The notes under the pieces: generated by a model | What the model saw: only the letters and a program-made list of their open reading frames with translations | The model's database searches: none | Told to the model about the DNA's origin: nothing | Translations under genes and position numbers: made by a program | Origin: Leptolyngbya sp. DLM2.Bin15 | GTDB lineage: Bacteria; Cyanobacteriota; Cyanobacteriia; RECH01 | DNA: 35,922 nucleotides | Assembly: GCA_007694125.1 (NCBI GenBank) | Contig: RECH01000221.1 | Coordinates: forward strand, 1 to 35,922 | Direction of reading: 5' to 3' | Part shown: one piece after another, positions 20,150-29,530 of the stretch | Numbering within the stretch: position 1 is the first letter of the stretch | Layout: every line of letters starts with the position of its first letter

Positions 20150-21427
20150 TTAGCGCATCTGCGACGGAAATTCTCCCGTTTGCACCGTCAAGGATCGGGT
20201 GGCACCCTCACGCCATAGGCTGATCTGCAGGCGATCGCCCACATTACTACTGCGTACCATGTCTTGAATATCCTGACCGGTGGCGATCGCCTCCCCATTG
20301 ATCTCCTGAATCACGTCTCCCGCTTGCAGACCGCTGAGGGATGCAGGAGAGCCCGGCGCAACCTCTACCACCACTACCCCCTGATCAATATCGAGTCGCT
20401 GGGCACGGTTGAGATTCGCATTCAGCTCCTGCTTAACACTCTCGTTCAGTTCCACCATGCGAATGCCTAGGTAGGGATGCTGAACGCGGCCATTGGCAAT
20501 GAGCTGGTTGGCAATATCCTGCACCACGTTGATGGGAATTGCAAAGCCTAGCCCCTGAGCCCCGCCAATGATCGCCGTATTCATGCCGATCACCTGGCCG
20601 CGATCGTTCAACAGCGGCCCGCCGGAGTTGCCGGGGTTAATGGCGGCATCGGTTTGAATAAAGCTCACCTGCTTGTCGGGAATGCGGACATCGGCACTGC
20701 TGCGCCCCGTGGCGCTGATGATGCCAGCGGTGACCGTATTGTCTAGCCCGAGGGGGTTACCAATGGCGATCGCCCATTCCCCAGGACGGATCTGCTCGGC
20801 ATTTCCCAAGCGCACAATCGGCAAGTTGCTAGCGCTAATGCGAATCACCGCCACATCGGTGACCGGATCCTGTCCCACCACTTCCCCTTCAAATTCTCGA
20901 CCATCCCGCAGGGTGACGGTGACCCGATCGGCTCCATCAATCACATGGGCATTGGTAATCACCAGACCGTCATCCGCCAAGATAAAGCCTGAGCCAATGC
21001 CGTCGGTCATCTGTCCCATGTTGGGAGAGCCGCTGTTGCCAAAAAATCGCCGTAATGCCGGATCGTCAAAACTGCCTGGCAAAACGGCCACCCGCCGTTG
21101 GGCATCAATGCGCACCACCGCCGGCCCCACATCATCTACCACATCGGCAATGAAACTATCCCCGCGAGCTGCCAAGACCTGCCCCGAGGTCCCCAGGACG
21201 GGATCCGGCGTGGAGCGATCGCTACTGGCCGCTGTTAGCTCTATGGGCGGCGATGAACCGGCCCGCTCGGGTGTGGCGGCTAGCCAACGATCGACTAAAA
21301 CAATACTAGAAGCACCTATAACGGTTAATAGAACATATAAGCTAATACGAGCCAGCGACGCACCCCGAGATGACGGTGATAATGAAGATAAATCTGTCCA
21401 CTGTGGTTTATGTTGTGCCATGACCAA
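20150..21427 (-). CDS. HtrA/Deg family trypsin-like serine protease with PDZ domain
   Basis: ITNAHVIDGADRVTV, DVAVIRI, TDAAINPGNSGGPLLNDRGQVIGMN, PDZ SGLQAGDVIQEINGEAI; N-terminal TM segment. Confidence 0.95.
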   Translation of the reverse strand: MVMAQHKPQWTDLSSLSPSSRGASLARISLYVLLTVIGASSIVLVDRWLAATPERAGSSPPIELTAASSDRSTPDPVLGTSGQVLAARGDSFIADVVDDVGPAVVRIDAQRRVAVLPGSFDDPALRRFFGNSGSPNMGQMTDGIGSGFILADDGLVITNAHVIDGADRVTVTLRDGREFEGEVVGQDPVTDVAVIRISASNLPIVRLGNAEQIRPGEWAIAIGNPLGLDNTVTAGIISATGRSSADVRIPDKQVSFIQTDAAINPGNSGGPLLNDRGQVIGMNTAIIGGAQGLGFAIPINVVQDIANQLIANGRVQHPYLGIRMVELNESVKQELNANLNRAQRLDIDQGVVVVEVAPGSPASLSGLQAGDVIQEINGEAIATGQDIQDMVRSSNVGDRLQISLWREGATRSLTVQTGEFPSQMR

Positions 21428-21570
21428 TCTCCTGGTTCTATACCCGACGCAACGCCGGCGATCGCAAGTTCTACCTAGAACCCTTCATCCCACGGCTGGA
21501 CGAGGGCAGACTTGGGTGTAAGGGACATCTTAAGTTCTCATCTCTAGCCTAAGAGACCTATATGGCGGAG

Positions 21571-21585
21571 ATATGACAGTCATAT
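21571..21585. promoter_or_regulatory. 15-nt dyad ATATGACAGTCATAT upstream of htrA
   Basis: Perfect 7-bp inverted repeat around one central nucleotide, about 145 bp upstream of the htrA start. Confidence 0.35.
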
Positions 21586-21720
21586 TCCAAAGATATGGAG
21601 CCTGAGCGATCGTTATCCTGAAGACTGCGATCGCTAAGACCTTGATTTCATCAGCCATTCGCCCTAGTTTGACTCACCCACAGCAATTTGTCACATCAAG
21701 TTCATGTAAATCACAAACGG

Positions 21721-21841
21721 TTGACACATCCCCTTGATACGGTTAAGTCATCAGGTGAATGAATGCAAGGGAGGAGCAGGGATTGCCCTCGTTGAGATTA
21801 TCTCGTCGAGGAACCAGCAATTCAAACTGCTCCTTTTTTTT
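21721..21841 (+). ncRNA. Candidate small RNA with intrinsic terminator
   Basis: Consensus -35 TTGACA at 21721 with a weak -10 (TTAAGT). Nested stems GGAGCAG/CTGCTCC (21773-21779/21827-21833), ATTGC/GCAAT, CCTCG/CGAGG and GAGA/TCTC, then 8 T (21834-21841). It does not lead directly into an ORF. Confidence 0.55.
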
Positions 21842-22005
21842 GTCTAGTTTTTGGTCTGGAAGGTTTATTGAAAAGGTTGGGGCTAAAAACTCACCTGCAG
21901 AGCTGGTTCACCATTCTTGAATTCACCACTATCGAACTGCCCAGGTCTTGATAGAGTAGGTAGCGGGCGATCGCCCCACTTGCATTTTCCCGGTGAAATT
22001 CAGCT

Positions 22006-23277
22006 ATGACTACTGTCCTGTTGCCAGCCGTGCGCCTTCTCGATCCCATTCGCCAAACGGATGGCGTAGCGGATGTACTGGTTCAAGACGGGATGATCCA
22101 AGCGATCGCGCCCACCATCGATGCACCACCGGACACCCTGATTTGCGATCGCCCCGGCCTGGTCATGGGCCCAGGGTTGGTGGATCTCTACAGCACCAGC
22201 GGTGAGCCGGGGTATGAGTCGCGGGAGACGTTGGACTCGTTGCTCAATGCCGCCGTGGCTGGAGGGTTTACCCGGCTGACGCTGTTGCCCCATATGCAGC
22301 CGCCTATGGACAGCCCGGCCATGGCCACCTGGCTGCGATCGCGGCTCCAGACCTGTGCTAGCGCGGTGCGCGTTGAGCTGTGGGGTGCTTTAACCCAAGG
22401 ACTGGAGGGCGATCGCATGGCAGAGGTCGCCGATTTGTCCGAGGCGGGGGTGATGGGCTTTACTGATGGCCAGCCCATCGCCCAACTGAACCTGCTGCAT
22501 CGTTTACTCGACTACCTGACGCCCTATGGGAAACCCTTGGCGCTGTGGTGCTGCGATCGCACTCTCACCTACGGCGGCACGGCCCGAGAAGGACAGGACT
22601 CGATTCGTCTTGGGCTTCCCGGTCATCCGGCCATGGCGGAAACGGCAGCGATCGCAGCGGTGCTGGAATGTTTAACCCCAGCGTCGCCACCGGTGCATTT
22701 CATGCGGATCTCCACGGCCCGCAGTGTGGAGCTGATCCAGCAGGGCAAGCAGCGCGGCTTGCCGATGACTGCCAGCACAACCTGGATGCACCTGCTTTGG
22801 ACGACGGCAGATTTGGAGCATTATGATCCCAACCTCCGGCTCGATCCCCCCTTAGGAACACCAGCGGATCGAGCGGCCCTCGTCCAGGCGATCGCCACGG
22901 GGGTGCTCGATGCGATCGCCGTCGATCATACGCCCCACACCTACGAAGACAAGACCGTTGCCTTCAATGAAGCGCCCCCTGGAGCCATTGGTCTAGAACT
23001 AGCCCTGCCTTTGCTCTGGGAGGCCTTTGTGGCCACTAGCCAATGGGATGCCCTCACCCTGTGGAGCTGCTTGAGTACGCATCCTGCCCTCTGCCTCCAG
23101 CAAGAACCGCCCCAGATTGCCGTGGGGCAGCCGGCAGAACTGACCCTGTTTGACCCCCATGCCGACTGGACCGTGACCCGACCAACCCTCCAGTCGCGAT
23201 CGCACAATACGCCATACCTAGGGCGATCGCTGCGCGGTCGAGTGATTCCCTGGGCGCAATTGGTGAGGGAATCCTAG
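22006..23277 (+). CDS. Dihydroorotase-like amidohydrolase lacking the HxH metal motif (probable non-catalytic paralog)
   Basis: Amidohydrolase/DHOase layout: MGPGLVDLYSTSGEPGYESRETL, GVMGFTDGQPIA, VHFMRISTARSVELI, NLRLDPPLGTPADRAALVQAI, DAIAVDHTPHTYEDK. The expected DxHxHxREPG reads DLYSTSGEPG. Confidence 0.85.
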   Translation: MTTVLLPAVRLLDPIRQTDGVADVLVQDGMIQAIAPTIDAPPDTLICDRPGLVMGPGLVDLYSTSGEPGYESRETLDSLLNAAVAGGFTRLTLLPHMQPPMDSPAMATWLRSRLQTCASAVRVELWGALTQGLEGDRMAEVADLSEAGVMGFTDGQPIAQLNLLHRLLDYLTPYGKPLALWCCDRTLTYGGTAREGQDSIRLGLPGHPAMAETAAIAAVLECLTPASPPVHFMRISTARSVELIQQGKQRGLPMTASTTWMHLLWTTADLEHYDPNLRLDPPLGTPADRAALVQAIATGVLDAIAVDHTPHTYEDKTVAFNEAPPGAIGLELALPLLWEAFVATSQWDALTLWSCLSTHPALCLQQEPPQIAVGQPAELTLFDPHADWTVTRPTLQSRSHNTPYLGRSLRGRVIPWAQLVRES

Positions 23278-23304
23278 GAATGAGCTAAAGGGACGACCTA
23301 CAGG

Positions 23305-23979
23305 CTACAGGGATAGACGAAAGCCTTGACCTAGGGGCAACGCTGCCACCCAAGGGCGATCGCCCCCATAGCTTTGGTCGGGATAAATGGGCAGGGGATC
23401 GATGCCCCCAATGCGGTTGAGGGGCCAAAAGCGAACAACGGCCCGTCCGATAATGTCATCTTCATGGACATAGCCCCAGAAATGACTGTCGTTGCTGCGA
23501 TTGCGGTTATCGCCTAGGACAAAGTATGACTGCTCAGGAATGGTGGTGGGGCCCCATTCATAGTTGGGAGCTTCGGCAATGTATGGTTCGATGATCGGCT
23601 GATTGTTGACATAAACCTGCCCACCGGCAATCCTGACCGTATCTCCCGGCAGCCCCACCACGCGCTTAATCAGGGCATCGCGGAATTCGGGCTGTTGACG
23701 GCGCAACCCTTCGGGAGGATCAAAGACAATGATTTCGCCCCGAGTGGGTAGACGAAAGTAGTAGGAGACTTTTTCGATAATTAAGCGATCGTCTACTTGG
23801 AGTGTCGGCAGCATCGATTCGGTGGGAATAAACCGTGCTTCGGCAATGAAATGACGGATGCCGATGGCTAGCACGATGCTCACACCAAAGATTTTTACCC
23901 ACTCTACCCATCCATCTTCTTCGGTCTCGTGGGTGTTGGCATGGGAATTAGAACTTAGCGGTTTGGGGCGTTCACTCAT
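23305..23979 (-). CDS. lepB: Signal peptidase I
   Basis: RFIPTESMLPTLQ (Ser), IKRVVGLPGDTV (Lys), YFVLGDNRNRSNDSHFWGYV; N-terminal TM. Confidence 0.95.
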   Translation of the reverse strand: MSERPKPLSSNSHANTHETEEDGWVEWVKIFGVSIVLAIGIRHFIAEARFIPTESMLPTLQVDDRLIIEKVSYYFRLPTRGEIIVFDPPEGLRRQQPEFRDALIKRVVGLPGDTVRIAGGQVYVNNQPIIEPYIAEAPNYEWGPTTIPEQSYFVLGDNRNRSNDSHFWGYVHEDDIIGRAVVRFWPLNRIGGIDPLPIYPDQSYGGDRPWVAALPLGQGFRLSL

Positions 23980-24075
23980 TCAACTCGTCCGGTGATAGGG
24001 CATGGGTGCATCCGGCATTTGATTCTAGACTGCGACCTGCTTCGGGGCAAGCGATCGCTTCGGTCTCCACTGTCC

Positions 24076-24696
24076 TTAGTTCACAAGTTGCTGGTTCCCG
24101 TCCTCTGGGTAGAGGAGTGCTGGAGTGACAGCCCCAAGGCGATTGGGGGGCCAAAACCGCACCGCTGCCCGTCCGATAATCGTCTCCCGAGGTACATAGC
24201 CCCAGAAGTGGCTGTCTAAACTATTGTTGCGATTGTCGCCCAACACCAAATAGGACTTCTCAGGCACCACTGCCGGGCCCCAGACATAGGTCGGCTCTGC
24301 AGCAATGTAGGGTTCATCTAGGGGGGCTCCATTGATCAACACTTGACCATGGATCACTTGAACGGTTTCGCCGGGTAAGCCAATTACCCGTTTGATAAAG
24401 GCAAAGCGAAAATCTGGATTTTGCTCCTGTAAGTCTTCCCGAGGCATAAAGACCACCACATCACCCCGAGCTGGATCCTGGAAACGGTAGCTGAGTTTTT
24501 CGACCACCAGGTGATCGTTCACTTGCAGGGTCGGCACCATCGATTCGGTGGGAATATAGCGGGCTTCTGCAATAAAATGCCGGATGCCCAGGGACATAAA
24601 TAAACTCAGCCCAACGACTTTTAAGACTTCTCTCCAAGGATTGGCTTGGGAGTGGGGGGTGGAGCGATCGCGACGCACAGACTTCATAGGCAACAT
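24076..24696 (-). CDS. lepB: Signal peptidase I (tandem paralog)
   Basis: RYIPTESMVPTLQ, IKRVIGLPGETV, YLVLGDNRNNSLDSHFWGYV. Confidence 0.95.
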   Translation of the reverse strand: MLPMKSVRRDRSTPHSQANPWREVLKVVGLSLFMSLGIRHFIAEARYIPTESMVPTLQVNDHLVVEKLSYRFQDPARGDVVVFMPREDLQEQNPDFRFAFIKRVIGLPGETVQVIHGQVLINGAPLDEPYIAAEPTYVWGPAVVPEKSYLVLGDNRNNSLDSHFWGYVPRETIIGRAAVRFWPPNRLGAVTPALLYPEDGNQQLVN

Positions 24697-24925
24697 TTAG
24701 GAACTATCACAGACAACTAGGATGCCACTAGGGGATCCACCGGTGCCTTGAATGGTATGGACAGCTTTCGGGCAGCAGCGGGTTGACGTTGAACCAGGGT
24801 GTGATCTGGAAACATAAAGGCTATCGCAATTCTAGCGAAGATGGTTTGGAAATCCGCTAGGTTTGCACTATGACCCGTTGTCTACTTCGACTCAGGTATT
24901 CATCAATACGGCTGCTTCATCCGTA

Positions 24926-25182
24926 TTGATCCGCCACGCTTCTAGGATCATGCCGGCTGGGGCTCACCAGGATGGAGACGTCTTGATTGAGAACGGAGCG
25001 ATCGCCCAAGTGGGCACCGATCTGTGGGATCTGTAGTGGATCTGTAGTGGATTTGTAGTGGATTTGTAGTGGATCTGTAGGCAGATAGGGACATAGACGT
25101 CACCGGGCTGAGGTTGTTGCCAGGGGTGATCGATCCCCAGGTGCATTTACGGGAAGCGGGGCTGGACTATGAAGATCTCGGC
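24926..25182 (+). pseudogene. Decayed dihydroorotase (HxH type) N-terminal fragment
   Basis: Frame A encodes LIRHASRIMPAGAHQDGDVLIENGAIAQVGTDL. After an 11-bp tandem array, another frame encodes [32 protein letters not shown]. Homology then stops. Confidence 0.75.
25019..25080. repeat. 11-bp tandem repeat GATYTGTAGTG (4 full units plus partial ends)
   Basis: Units at 25028, 25039, 25050 and 25061 plus a partial at 25072; each carries an in-frame-capable TAG. Confidence 0.9.
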
Positions 25183-25235
25183 CTACGAGAGAATGAGCCT
25201 TTCAGCTTATCCCAACCTCTTGTTCCAACCTCAGG

Positions 25236-27770
25236 TTACTTGCTGGTGAGGGTATGTACGCCGTCCCAGTCGTCATGGGGAGGGTTCTGGAGATAGAGGC
25301 GCGATCGCTCTAGGTGTAGATGGGTGGCGCGATCGCCCGGACAGATGATCTTCGCTTGCTCAAACTGCTTCAGGGCTTGGTCAAACTGGCGATCGCCATA
25401 GGCTTGCCGACCGGCGAGATAATGCTCTAGAAACTGGTGCTGGGTTGGCGTAAAGACCATCTGGCGATCGCCCAGAAGTTCATAAATAGTCAGCGATCGC
25501 TCCTTGCCTTTCACCCGAATGCGATCGAGTTCCCGCACCCAAATTTTGTCGTGGCATTCGCTATGGGTGAACTCGCTGATGATGATGTTGCAGCTTTGAT
25601 CCCAGTTGCCATAGATTTTTGTCACCCCTTCGAGGCGCGAGCTAATGTCTACGCCATCGCCAATCACGGTGTAGTCCATGCGCTTCTTGGAGCCAATGTT
25701 GCCGCAAACCACTTCCCCGGAGCTGAGACCGATGCCAATGTGCAGTTCGCGATCGCCGCTGCGATGCCGTTCGGTATTGAATAGCTCCAGACGATGGCGC
25801 ATATCCAAGGCCGACTGCACGGCTTTCCAGGCATGGGTTTCCAGGGTAAGCGGTGCCCCAAAGACGGCCATCAGGGCATCGCCGATAAATTTATCCAGGG
25901 TGCCCTTGTAGTTGAACACCGCCTCCACCATGGTTTCAAAGTAGCTATTCAGCAGCGAGACCACCTCCGCTGCTTCCATGGATTCGGTAATCGAGGTATA
26001 GCCGCGAATATCGGAAAAGAGAATGGTCACCTCCCGGCGTTCTCCTTCCATCAGCGCATCTTCGCCAATGGCAATCACCTGATCGGCCACCTCGGGGTTC
26101 ATGTAGCGATAGAGGGTTGTCTTCATCCGCTTTTCGCTGCTGATGTCTTCCAGCACCACCAAGCCACCGCGCACGCTGCCGGTGGGATTGGTCAAGGGAT
26201 TCACCGTGAGGTTAATGCTGCGTTCAAAGCGCTGCACCGTAGCTGCTGGATCCAATACCTCGCCAATGCTCCAAGCGGTAAACCCCTCTTGCTCAGCATC
26301 CCAAGCGGCTAGCACCGGCAGGGGGTCGTCATCCTCTAGGGCGATCGCCACATGCAGCGTTTGCTCCGGCACGTAATGACGGGCCCCGGTCTTGAGGCTA
26401 TCTTCCAAACGCATCTGCAGGGATTCCACCGGCACCACCGACCACACCGGCCGCCCCACCAGGTTCTGCGTCCATAGGGTTTGGCATTGCCACCCCTCGC
26501 CTCCCTGGATCAGACAGCCTAGCAGTTCTAGGGCCGCCTCGTTGATGGTGACAATTCGCCCATCCATATCGGTGGAAATGACCGCATCGGACAGGCTTTG
26601 CAGCATGTCTTTTTGGTACTGTTTTTCCAGCAGAATATTCTGAAATAGCTGAGCATTTTCCAGGGCAATCCCCGCCTGGATGTTGAACGCCCGCATGAAG
26701 TCTTCATCAGAACCGGTGAAGCTGCCCTGATCCTTGTTGATCAACTGCGTCACCCCAATCAGCGCCCCGCTGGAGTTGAACACGGGCATACAGAGAATAT
26801 TGCGGGTATGGTAGCCGGTGCTTTGATCTACCGTGGGGTCGAAGCGCGGATCTTCGTAGGCGTTGGGAATGTTCAGGGTCTCCCCTGTGGAGGCCACATA
26901 GCCCGCGATGCCGCGATTGGCCGGCAGGCGGATCTCCACCCGATTGTTGCGATCGTCTGCCACCGCCACCTTCGACCACAGTTCATGGCGATCGCGATCG
27001 ATCAAAAACAAGGTGCTGCGATCGGCCTGCATCAGATCCCGCGCCTCATCCATCACCTTGCTGAGGGTGTCATCCAGATTCAAACTTTGCCCTAAGGATG
27101 CCGTCGCCTCCAGCAACGCCGCCGCCCCCCGTTGGTTCCGCGCCGCAATGTAAAACAAATTACAGCTTTCGAGAATTACGCCTATGGATGCCGCAAATTC
27201 GCCAAACAGAGCCTGATCGACCTCCGTAAACGGCTTGCCGCTGGATTTATTCACCAACTGCACCACCGCTACCACCTGGCTTTTGCGGTTCATCACCGGC
27301 ATACAGAGCAGGTTACGGGTTTGGCGGCCGGTGTGGCGATCGGTATCGCGGTTAAACAACGGATGGGTATCCACGTCGTGAATATTCAACGGTTCTCCCG
27401 TCGATGCCACATGGCCAATGATGCCGGTGTTCATCGGTACTCGCAGCTCTGCCCCAGGCTGGTCGCTGCTCACCGTTTTACACCAAAGCTGCTGCTTCTC
27501 TTCATCCACTAAAAAAATGGTGGTGTGCTCAGCCTGTAAAATCTGCCCAATTTTGTGGGTAAAGGCATCGAGCAGCCGTTCGAGCATCACCTCCAACTTT
27601 TCGTTGTTGATGAGTTCGATCGCCTGGAGAAAATACTCAAACTCCGTGGTGATTTGTTCCAGCAGCGTCATGAACTGGGGGACAGGCAGATCCCTAAGTT
27701 GGCCCGTCAAGTCCACCGTGGAGTCCACCTGAAATAGGTTGGCGAGCATACCGTTAGAGGAACCGGTCAT
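25236..27770 (-). CDS. GAF-GAF-PAS-class III adenylate cyclase, CyaB1-like
   Basis: Two GAF domains, GAF2 with the NK-x4-F-x3-DE pattern ([13 protein letters not shown]); a PAS segment ([25 protein letters not shown]); cyclase [33 protein letters not shown]. Confidence 0.85.
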   Translation of the reverse strand: MTGSSNGMLANLFQVDSTVDLTGQLRDLPVPQFMTLLEQITTEFEYFLQAIELINNEKLEVMLERLLDAFTHKIGQILQAEHTTIFLVDEEKQQLWCKTVSSDQPGAELRVPMNTGIIGHVASTGEPLNIHDVDTHPLFNRDTDRHTGRQTRNLLCMPVMNRKSQVVAVVQLVNKSSGKPFTEVDQALFGEFAASIGVILESCNLFYIAARNQRGAAALLEATASLGQSLNLDDTLSKVMDEARDLMQADRSTLFLIDRDRHELWSKVAVADDRNNRVEIRLPANRGIAGYVASTGETLNIPNAYEDPRFDPTVDQSTGYHTRNILCMPVFNSSGALIGVTQLINKDQGSFTGSDEDFMRAFNIQAGIALENAQLFQNILLEKQYQKDMLQSLSDAVISTDMDGRIVTINEAALELLGCLIQGGEGWQCQTLWTQNLVGRPVWSVVPVESLQMRLEDSLKTGARHYVPEQTLHVAIALEDDDPLPVLAAWDAEQEGFTAWSIGEVLDPAATVQRFERSINLTVNPLTNPTGSVRGGLVVLEDISSEKRMKTTLYRYMNPEVADQVIAIGEDALMEGERREVTILFSDIRGYTSITESMEAAEVVSLLNSYFETMVEAVFNYKGTLDKFIGDALMAVFGAPLTLETHAWKAVQSALDMRHRLELFNTERHRSGDRELHIGIGLSSGEVVCGNIGSKKRMDYTVIGDGVDISSRLEGVTKIYGNWDQSCNIIISEFTHSECHDKIWVRELDRIRVKGKERSLTIYELLGDRQMVFTPTQHQFLEHYLAGRQAYGDRQFDQALKQFEQAKIICPGDRATHLHLERSRLYLQNPPHDDWDGVHTLTSK

Positions 27771-28603
27771 GGGCGTGAAGATTAATGAGGCAAAAATGTA
27801 AGGTAGTCCTGAAGCCAGGAGGTTACCCGCTACCCAAACATAGAATCAGCAATTCAAGGCGGGCGTAATCCTGGGTAAATCAGGAGGATCCCATGCAATT
27901 CATCAAGCTAGATGCCTATAAAACCGGCGATCGCTCTTCACACCATAACGAATAGGAGTTATTCCCGTCGATAGTTGTGCTCCTCGTTGCCGTAGTTGAT
28001 AGACCCTAGCCTAGGGGAACACCCTCTTTAGCTTATCGGGCCCTAGCGAATTGGAACCGTCTTGATCTGAACCAATATGGATGGTGAAGAGGATGGGCCA
28101 GGGAGAGCGATCGCCCTGAGGATGCTCGTCGTCCTCTCCCACAGACGAGCAGCTAGGGTTCTAGCCCCGGAGCTTAAAAAAAGTTAATCTATGGAGATGA
28201 CTTTTTTGAGCACTCTCCAGTATTGTTGTGGTCTAAATCCTGTGGATGGGGTCACGCGGCTGTAAGATTATCTCGATCGAGCGATCGCCCCTTCTCAGAT
28301 CACGGTCATTCTGGTGAAGAATGGCACATTTGGGGTTTAAGCCTGCCCACTGCATCTACTCTGAATCCTAGGTTCCTAGGGCATTCATCTCATCGTTCAG
28401 CACCTGTTCATCCTCCAATCGGGCCGATAGCCAACCCCCAGGAGAATAACCTCCATCAAGGCTAGACTATGGAGCGATCGCGGCTAGAGAGTAAGACCAT
28501 AGGGTCATTGCTGTGCCGTTCACCTGCGCCAGTCTGCTCCTTGGAGACGTAGGGCTGGTCACCTGATCCGTTGTTTGTTCTTGTGCACGTCTCGGTATAG
28601 ATT

Positions 28604-29437
28604 ATGCAGCCGAAATTTGTGGTTCGTTCCCGGCATTTTGCGATCGCCTTTATCTTTGGGTTAGTGCTGTTCTTAGTCGCAGGCACCCATCAATCCATGG
28701 TTCGTGCCCTAGCGCCGTCCTCCTCAGCCGCCACGGTGTTGGGGCAGCACACAGCCTTGCCGATCATTGAGCCGGTATTGCCCTCCTCCGCCACCTGGTC
28801 ATCCTTCCCTGCCTCCAACTATGCGGCTGGCCAACAGCTTCACGCTTCTGCCGAATCGCAGCCAGCGCAGCCTCGGGCCGCCATCAGCACCCAGCCCCTC
28901 ACCGTCGCGGAGGCGGCCAATGTTCAGCAGGTAGAGCCGTCGCAGGTGGCAGCGAACGATTGGCAATCTGCCTCGTTCCCCGTGGAAGACTTTCAAACCT
29001 ATACCTCTCCCTTTGGCTATCGGCGATCGCCCACCGGTGGCTATAACCGGGAATTTCACTATGGGCTCGATCTGGCCGCTCCAGAGGGCAGCTATATTCG
29101 CAGTTGGTGGAGCGGGGAGGTTGTGGAGGTTTCCGACGACAGCAATTGCGGCACCTCTGTGGTCATCGAGTCAGGCCCTTGGCTACATATTTACTGCCAC
29201 ATGCAGGGCTATGTGGAATCCGACGGCCAGGGACGCTACATGAGCGATCGGGGGGGCGGGCTGCAAATTCGCGAGGGACAAACCATCACGGCCGGTTCTC
29301 GTATTGGCCGGGTGGGGATGACGGGTCGTACTACGGGGCCCCATCTCCACTGGGGGCTGAAATATAACGACAGTTGGGTGGATCCGGCCTTGGTGTTGCG
29401 TGCTATGTACGCTAGCCAGCAAACGGCATCGCGCTAG
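28604..29437 (+). CDS. M23 family metallopeptidase (LytM-type), membrane-anchored or secreted
   Basis: N-terminal hydrophobic segment; FHYGLDLAAPEGSYI (HxxxD), LHIYCHM and GPHLHWGL (HxH). Confidence 0.9.
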   Translation: MQPKFVVRSRHFAIAFIFGLVLFLVAGTHQSMVRALAPSSSAATVLGQHTALPIIEPVLPSSATWSSFPASNYAAGQQLHASAESQPAQPRAAISTQPLTVAEAANVQQVEPSQVAANDWQSASFPVEDFQTYTSPFGYRRSPTGGYNREFHYGLDLAAPEGSYIRSWWSGEVVEVSDDSNCGTSVVIESGPWLHIYCHMQGYVESDGQGRYMSDRGGGLQIREGQTITAGSRIGRVGMTGRTTGPHLHWGLKYNDSWVDPALVLRAMYASQQTASR

Positions 29438-29530
29438 ATAGGACAGCTCAACAGCTCAACCGGTGGGCAGTTGGCAATCCGCAGACCAACTGCCCACCTT
29501 GATGCAAAACCACGCATCTTCAGTGAGCTA

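Noticed and set aside
21721-21841. SRP (4.5S) RNA or Yfr1 as the identity of the sRNA candidate
   Set aside because: No GGAAG-type SRP domain IV signature and no Yfr1 single-stranded core motif were visible.
25019-25080. CRISPR-like array
   Set aside because: Units are 11 bp with no spacers, so this is a simple tandem repeat; no cas genes nearby.
25794-26312. 172-aa plus-strand ORF
   Set aside because: Antisense to the CyaB1-like gene; no domain signature.
28101-28140. GGGAGAG ... CTCTCCC hairpin in the cyclase-M23 intergenic region
   Set aside because: Arms are far apart, compete with another pairing (GAGGA/TCCTC), and no T-tract or gene end is adjacent; not supported as a terminator.
28460-28603. 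Possible c-di-AMP (ydaO) riboswitch upstream of the M23 peptidase
   Set aside because: This class is often found before cell-wall hydrolases, but I could not find its conserved core blocks in the leader.
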